Of a stretch of DNA of 64,000 nucleotides, positions 60,269-64,000 are shown one piece after another. Each line of letters starts with the position of its first letter. Position 1 is the stretch's first letter. The DNA is taken from the NCBI GenBank assembly GCA_934725855.1, contig CAKVCL010000007.1:1-64000 (forward strand), written 5' to 3'. The stretch is from an uncultured Cellulosilyticum sp. GTDB taxonomy: Bacteria; Bacillota; Clostridia; Lachnospirales; Cellulosilyticaceae. Below the pieces are notes generated by a model. It saw nothing but the letters and a program-made list of their open reading frames with translations. It was not told where the DNA came from and did not search any database. Position numbers and translations under genes: made by a program.

Positions 60269-61594
60269 ATGAGTAAACCAATCGTTGCAGTAATTGGACG
60301 ACCGAATGTAGGAAAGTCCACATTATTTAATAGATTAACAAAAACAAAGACCTCCATCGTGGATGATACACCAGGAGTTACAAGAGATCGTATTTATGGA
60401 GAAGTGGAATGGCTCAAGCATAAATTTACTTTAGTAGATACAGGGGGGATTGAGCCTGATAGCACAGATGTTATTTTAAGTCAGATGAGAAGACAAGCTG
60501 AAGCAGCTATTGAAGCAGCAGATGTGATTATTTTCTTAGTGGACGTAAAGACTGGCATGACGGATGCAGATACCCATGTAGCCAATATGTTACGTCGTTC
60601 ACATAAGCCCGTTGTGCTTACAGTAAATAAAGTAGATGATATGGTCAGTCAAATGATGGGCGTTTATGAATTCTATAATTTGGGATTAGGCGAGCCCATT
60701 CCGATCTCATCTGGACAAGCACTGAATATGGGAGATATGCTAGATCAAGTGGTAAGCTATTTCCCACAAGATGAAGAAAGTGAAGAAGAGGATGATAAGA
60801 TTCGTGTGGCCATTATCGGCAAACCGAATGTAGGAAAATCTTCCCTTGTCAATAAAATTGTAGGAGAAGAGCGTGTGATTGTAAGTGATATTGCAGGAAC
60901 CACGCGTGACTCTGTCGATACAGAAGTTGAAATTGAAGGTCAAACCTATGTACTCATTGATACAGCCGGTATTAGAAGAAAGAGCAAAATCAAAGAGAAT
61001 ATTGAAAAGTACAGTATTATTCGTACCTTATCAGCTATTGATCGAGCAGATGTGGTGCTTATTGTCATTGATGCAAAAGAGGGGATTACCGAGCAAGATA
61101 CAAAAATTGCTGGTATGGCGCATGAAGCTGGTAAAGGTTGTATTATTGTGGTGAATAAATGGGATGCGATTGAAAAAACGGACAAGACAATGAACGCGTA
61201 TCAAAAAGAGATTGTCAATAAACTAGCTTATATGCAATATGCACCTTGTTTATTTATTTCTGCTGTGACTGGTCAACGTATTCCAAAATTATTTGATACG
61301 ATTTATGCGATTGCGCAAAATCAATCTCAACGTATTAGTACAGGTGTATTAAATGACGTGCTTTATGAAGCAATGGCAATGAATCAGCCACCAAGTGATA
61401 AAGGTAAACCTCTTAAAATTTTCTATATGACACAAGTAAGCATTAAACCACCTACTTTTGTTATTTTTGTAAATGACAAAGAACTGATGCATTTTTCTTA
61501 TCAACGTTATATTGAAAATCAAATGAGGGAGGCTTTTGGATTTAAAGGCACACCAGTACGCTTTATTGTAAGACAAAAAGGGGCGAAAGAATAA
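60269..61594 (+). CDS. der: Ribosome biogenesis GTPase Der (EngA)
   Basis: Der is the only GTPase family with two tandem G domains and is essential for 50S assembly. The 441-aa protein has GRPNVGKSTLFN, DTPGVTRDR and DTGGIEP in domain 1, GKPNVGKSSLVN, DIAGTTRDSVD and DTAGIRRKSK in domain 2 (NKWD as G4), and a C-terminal KH-like domain ending GTPVRFIVRQKG. AAAGGAGAA precedes ATG 60269. plsY starts 2 nt after the stop. Confidence 0.97.
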   Translation: MSKPIVAVIGRPNVGKSTLFNRLTKTKTSIVDDTPGVTRDRIYGEVEWLKHKFTLVDTGGIEPDSTDVILSQMRRQAEAAIEAADVIIFLVDVKTGMTDADTHVANMLRRSHKPVVLTVNKVDDMVSQMMGVYEFYNLGLGEPIPISSGQALNMGDMLDQVVSYFPQDEESEEEDDKIRVAIIGKPNVGKSSLVNKIVGEERVIVSDIAGTTRDSVDTEVEIEGQTYVLIDTAGIRRKSKIKENIEKYSIIRTLSAIDRADVVLIVIDAKEGITEQDTKIAGMAHEAGKGCIIVVNKWDAIEKTDKTMNAYQKEIVNKLAYMQYAPCLFISAVTGQRIPKLFDTIYAIAQNQSQRISTGVLNDVLYEAMAMNQPPSDKGKPLKIFYMTQVSIKPPTFVIFVNDKELMHFSYQRYIENQMREAFGFKGTPVRFIVRQKGAKE

Positions 61595-61596
61595 AA

Positions 61597-62217
61597 ATGT
61601 ATAGATTAGGTGCATTACTGATTGGGTATCTTTTAGGCGGTGTACAGTCAGCTATTTTAGTTGGGCGATTTAAAGGAATTGATATCAGAGCACATGGAAG
61701 TGGCAATGCAGGTACCACCAATACCATACGGGTTTTAGGAAAGAAGTTAGGGGCTTTGGTGCTCATCATCGATATTTTAAAAGCGGTTTTGGCAATTGGA
61801 TTATCTAAGTGGATTTTTGGAGCCACTCATCCGAATGAAATGATTTTAATTGCCCTTTATAGTGGAATAGGTGCAATCTTAGGTCATAGTTATCCGCTAT
61901 TTTTTGGATTTAAAGGAGGAAAAGGGATTGCAACAACGGCTGGTACATTAATCGGGATTGATTTTAAGCTCTTTTTAGTGGCAGCTTGCGTCTTTCTAAT
62001 TTGCTTTGCCATTACCCAAATTGTATCCATGAGCTCATTGCTTATGACTGCTTCTTTGCCTATTTTAATTAGTATAATGTATGCAGGGGCAGGACGTATA
62101 GGGATTGAAGCCCTTATTTTAGCTTTTGCTATAACAGGTTTTACTTTCTATAGGCATAAGGCAAATATTAAACGGCTTATGAATGGAACCGAAGCTAAAC
62201 TAACTAGTAAAAAGTAA
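61597..62217 (+). CDS. plsY: Glycerol-3-phosphate acyltransferase PlsY
   Basis: PlsY transfers the acyl group from acyl phosphate (made by PlsX) to glycerol-3-phosphate in the membrane. The 206-aa protein has about five to seven hydrophobic segments and the motifs SGNAGTTNTIRVLGKK, GHSYPLFFGFKGGKGIATTAG and the late RHKANIKRLMNGTE. It sits between der and gpsA, so acyltransferase and its glycerol phosphate supplier share a transcript. The ribosome binding site overlaps the end of der (weak AAAG). Confidence 0.96.
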   Translation: MYRLGALLIGYLLGGVQSAILVGRFKGIDIRAHGSGNAGTTNTIRVLGKKLGALVLIIDILKAVLAIGLSKWIFGATHPNEMILIALYSGIGAILGHSYPLFFGFKGGKGIATTAGTLIGIDFKLFLVAACVFLICFAITQIVSMSSLLMTASLPILISIMYAGAGRIGIEALILAFAITGFTFYRHKANIKRLMNGTEAKLTSKK

Positions 62218-62235
62218 GGGAGAGGAGGAAAAAGT

Positions 62236-63225
62236 ATGAAAAAAATAGCAGTTATAGGTGCAGGTGGCTGGGGACTAGCACTTGGCTTGTTACTTTATGA
62301 GAAAAAAAATGAAGTGATTTTTTGGTGCTATGATGAAAATGAAAAAGAAACCATTATTGAGCATAGAGAAAATAAAAGATGTCTGCCGGGCATTAAGATT
62401 CCAGTAGAGATTCAATTAACTTGTGAGATGAAAGAAGCTTTACAAGGCGCAGATGTAGCCATTATGGCAGTTCCTTCCAAAGCTATTCGTAGCACAGCTA
62501 AAAGAATGAAAGAGGCTATTGAAGAAAAAACGGTCATTGTAAATGTTTCAAAAGGCATAGAAGATGGGTCTTTACTTTGTCTTGCTGAAGTTATTGAGGA
62601 AGAACTCAATCAGCCAGTAGTCGTTTTATCTGGGCCAAGTCATGCTGAAGAAGTGGCAAGGCACATTCCAACAGCCGTAACAGTTAGTAGTAAACAAATG
62701 TGTGCGGCAGAAGCTATTCAAGAGCTTTTTATGAATCAATATTTTAGGGTTTATACGAATGATGATTTAATGGGGGTTCAATTAGGAGGTGCCTTAAAAA
62801 ATGTTATTGCTTTAGCTGCAGGAATTGTAGAAGGAATGGGTTATGGTGATAATACAAAGGCAGCGCTCATTACAAGAGGCATTGCGGAAATGACACGACT
62901 AGGAGTGGCTATGGGTGGCAAACAAACCACTTTTTCAGGATTAACTGGAATTGGTGATTTAGTTGTAACTTGTACTAGTGGACATAGTCGTAATAAGCGT
63001 GCAGGAGAACTAGTAGGACAAGGCTTGACCATTGAAGAAGCGATGGCACGTGTTAATATGGTGGTAGAAGGGGTTCCAACCACTAAAGCGGCTTATGAAC
63101 TGATGAAAAAATATCAAGTAGAAATGCCCATCTTAGAAGCCATTTATAAAGTATTATTTGAAAAACAGCCCGTTAAAGAAACTATCGATGCACTCATGAT
63201 GCGTGATAGAAAACATGAACATTAA
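62236..63225 (+). CDS. gpsA: NAD(P)-dependent glycerol-3-phosphate dehydrogenase GpsA
   Basis: GpsA reduces dihydroxyacetone phosphate to glycerol-3-phosphate for phospholipid synthesis. The 329-aa protein has the Rossmann motif GAGGWGLALGLLL, VAIMAVPSKAIR, VNVSKGIE, LSGPSHAEEVA, GGALKNVIALAAGIVEGMGYGDNTKAALITRG (split here as the family catalytic-Lys region) and TSGHSRNKRAGELVG. GGGAGAGGAGG precedes ATG 62236. A terminator follows. The der-plsY-gpsA-spoIVA order is conserved in spore formers. Confidence 0.97.
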   Translation: MKKIAVIGAGGWGLALGLLLYEKKNEVIFWCYDENEKETIIEHRENKRCLPGIKIPVEIQLTCEMKEALQGADVAIMAVPSKAIRSTAKRMKEAIEEKTVIVNVSKGIEDGSLLCLAEVIEEELNQPVVVLSGPSHAEEVARHIPTAVTVSSKQMCAAEAIQELFMNQYFRVYTNDDLMGVQLGGALKNVIALAAGIVEGMGYGDNTKAALITRGIAEMTRLGVAMGGKQTTFSGLTGIGDLVVTCTSGHSRNKRAGELVGQGLTIEEAMARVNMVVEGVPTTKAAYELMKKYQVEMPILEAIYKVLFEKQPVKETIDALMMRDRKHEH

Positions 63226-63257
63226 TTTAGAGTAATTAGATTTATAGGAAATTGTTT

Positions 63258-63305
63258 AAAAGGTCTGACCAAAAAGTACCATTACTTTTTAGTCAGGCCT
63301 TTTTG
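63258..63305 (+). terminator. Terminator after gpsA
   Basis: A stem of about 20 bp with one mismatch (63258-63278 with 63283-63303) is followed by a short T-run; it separates gpsA from spoIVA. Confidence 0.85.
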
Positions 63306-63358
63306 GTAGTAGGTACCCAAAAATTTATTTAAACATTGGTATATATCCCCTCTAAAAA

Positions 63359-63385
63359 CAATATATTTAAATGTACCCATACAAT
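63359..63385 (+). promoter_or_regulatory. Putative sigma-E promoter of spoIVA
   Basis: CATACAAT (63378-63385) matches the sigma-E -10 consensus CATACAMT perfectly. An ATA-containing -35-like element (CAATATA, 63359-63365) lies 12 bp upstream, slightly short of the usual 13-15. Confidence 0.6.
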
Positions 63386-63406
63386 TGATATAAAGGAGGA
63401 GCGGTT

Positions 63407-64000
63407 ATGGAATATTATGATATTTATAAAGATATTTCAGAAAGAACCAATGGGGATATATACATAGGTGTTGTGGGTCCTGTAAGAACGGGAAAATCAA
63501 CTTTTATTAAACGCTTTATGGAAACACTTGTCTTACCTAATATTAAGAATGAACATTATAAAGAAAGGACACAAGACGAGTTGCCACAAAGTGGGGATGG
63601 CAAAATGATTACCACAACGGAGCCAAAGTTTATTCCTAATGAGGCGGTGCCAATAAGTATTGGAGGAGACTTTGAAGTCAAAGTGAGAATGATTGACTGC
63701 GTGGGATATGTTGTTCCAGAAGCAGAAGGGCATTTATACAATAATGGACCTCGGATGGTTAAAACGCCTTGGTTTGATGAAGAAGTGCCTTTTACTCAAG
63801 CTGCTGAAGTAGGGACTAAAAAAGTCATAACCGATCATTCTACCATTGGCATTGTTGTCACATCTGATGGGAGTTTCACGGACATTTCAAGAGGAAGTTA
63901 TGTGGAAGGAGAGCAGCGTGCCATTAGTGAATTAAAGCGACTAGGTAAGCCTTTTATTGTCGTTTATAATACGAAAAGGCCTTTTGATACAGAAGTGATT
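63407..64000 (+). CDS. spoIVA: Stage IV sporulation protein A (SpoIVA), 5' part
   Basis: SpoIVA is the ATPase that polymerises into the basal layer of the spore coat around the forespore. The first 198 codons are in the window and the frame is open at the right edge (full family length is about 490 aa). The sequence begins MEYYDIYKDISERTNGDIYIG and has the P-loop GPVRTGKSTFIKRF, the EPKFIPNEAV segment, MIDCVGYVVPEAEGH and TDHSTIGIVVTSDGS, all highly conserved. AAAGGAGGAGC precedes ATG 63407, and a sigma-E-like -10 lies 22 nt before the start. It fits mother-cell expression. Confidence 0.96.
   Translation, partial: MEYYDIYKDISERTNGDIYIGVVGPVRTGKSTFIKRFMETLVLPNIKNEHYKERTQDELPQSGDGKMITTTEPKFIPNEAVPISIGGDFEVKVRMIDCVGYVVPEAEGHLYNNGPRMVKTPWFDEEVPFTQAAEVGTKKVITDHSTIGIVVTSDGSFTDISRGSYVEGEQRAISELKRLGKPFIVVYNTKRPFDTEVI

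Noticed and set aside
1..64000. tRNA, rRNA, CRISPR arrays, prophage, complete insertion sequences or toxin-antitoxin loci
   Set aside because: None could be seen by reading the sequence; the region is conserved core genome apart from the intron end.

Overview
This 64-kb window is the housekeeping core of a low-GC, endospore-forming Firmicute, most likely an anaerobic clostridium of the Lachnospirales type (for example near Cellulosilyticum; the placement is inference). The evidence is AT-rich DNA with strong A/G-rich ribosome binding sites, a sporulation set (Spo0E-like, SpoVD, SpoIIGA, sigma-E, sigma-G, YtfJ, YlbJ, SpoIVA), CodY, a meso-DAP type MurE (DNPR motif), a Pta-AckA acetate pathway and a type A RNase P RNA. 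Nearly all genes lie on the + strand. No rRNA, tRNA, CRISPR array, prophage or complete insertion sequence was found. The only mobile DNA is the 3' end of a group II intron at the left edge.

Layout. 1-100: domains V/VI of a group II intron. 140-3614: trmK, a NIF3 family gene and a TGS/uridine-kinase-like gene. 3697-4050: rnpB. 4185-6382: a two-gene unit of a CpaE-like ATPase with a defective P-loop and a DUF6382-FHA protein. 6442-12074: mscS, an unknown 95-aa gene, ytfI-ytfJ, ychF, a 56-aa membrane miniprotein, lgt and a Spo0E-like gene. 12311-27619: the division and cell wall (dcw) cluster rsmH-ftsL-pbp-spoVD-murE-murF-mraY-murD-ftsW-murA-ftsQ-ftsZ, which lacks mraZ, murG, murC/murB and ftsA. 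27750-30851: spoIIGA-sigE-sigG-nrdR. 30857-36641: yifB (reverse), dprA, topA, codY. 36660-39200: ylbJ and tmcAL (reverse). 39370-43748: pta-ackA, DUF177-rpmF, plsX, acpP. 43873-53665: rnc-smc-ftsY, ylxM-ffh-rpsP-khpA, rimM-trmD, rplS. 53830-60165: rbgA, three tandem signal peptidases, rnhB, a FliK-like and an FlhB-C-like gene, yraN, pgeF. 60269-64000: der, plsY, gpsA and the start of spoIVA.

How the genes fit together. The dcw cluster builds meso-DAP lipid II and places it at the septum, and runs into the sigma-E/sigma-G switch of sporulation. The 43.9-53.7 kb block joins SRP targeting (ftsY, ylxM, ffh) to ribosome and tRNA maturation (rpsP, khpA, rimM, trmD, rplS, rbgA), followed by signal peptide removal. 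plsX, acpP, plsY and gpsA supply the acyl and glycerol-phosphate parts of phospholipid synthesis.

Most worth a second look: the CpaE-like protein whose catalytic P-loop lysine is Gln, paired with a DUF6382-FHA partner; two leader hairpins whose 3' arms contain the ribosome binding sites of spoVD and murA; three tandem signal peptidase paralogues; the orphan FliK-like/FlhB-C-like pair; and the intron insertion just upstream of trmK. Several start codons were moved to the position that the ribosome binding site supports (ytfJ, ychF, spo0E-like, ftsZ, nrdR, ylbJ, ackA, acpP, ylxM, rimM, rplS, first signal peptidase). No function was tested; all calls rest on reading the sequence.
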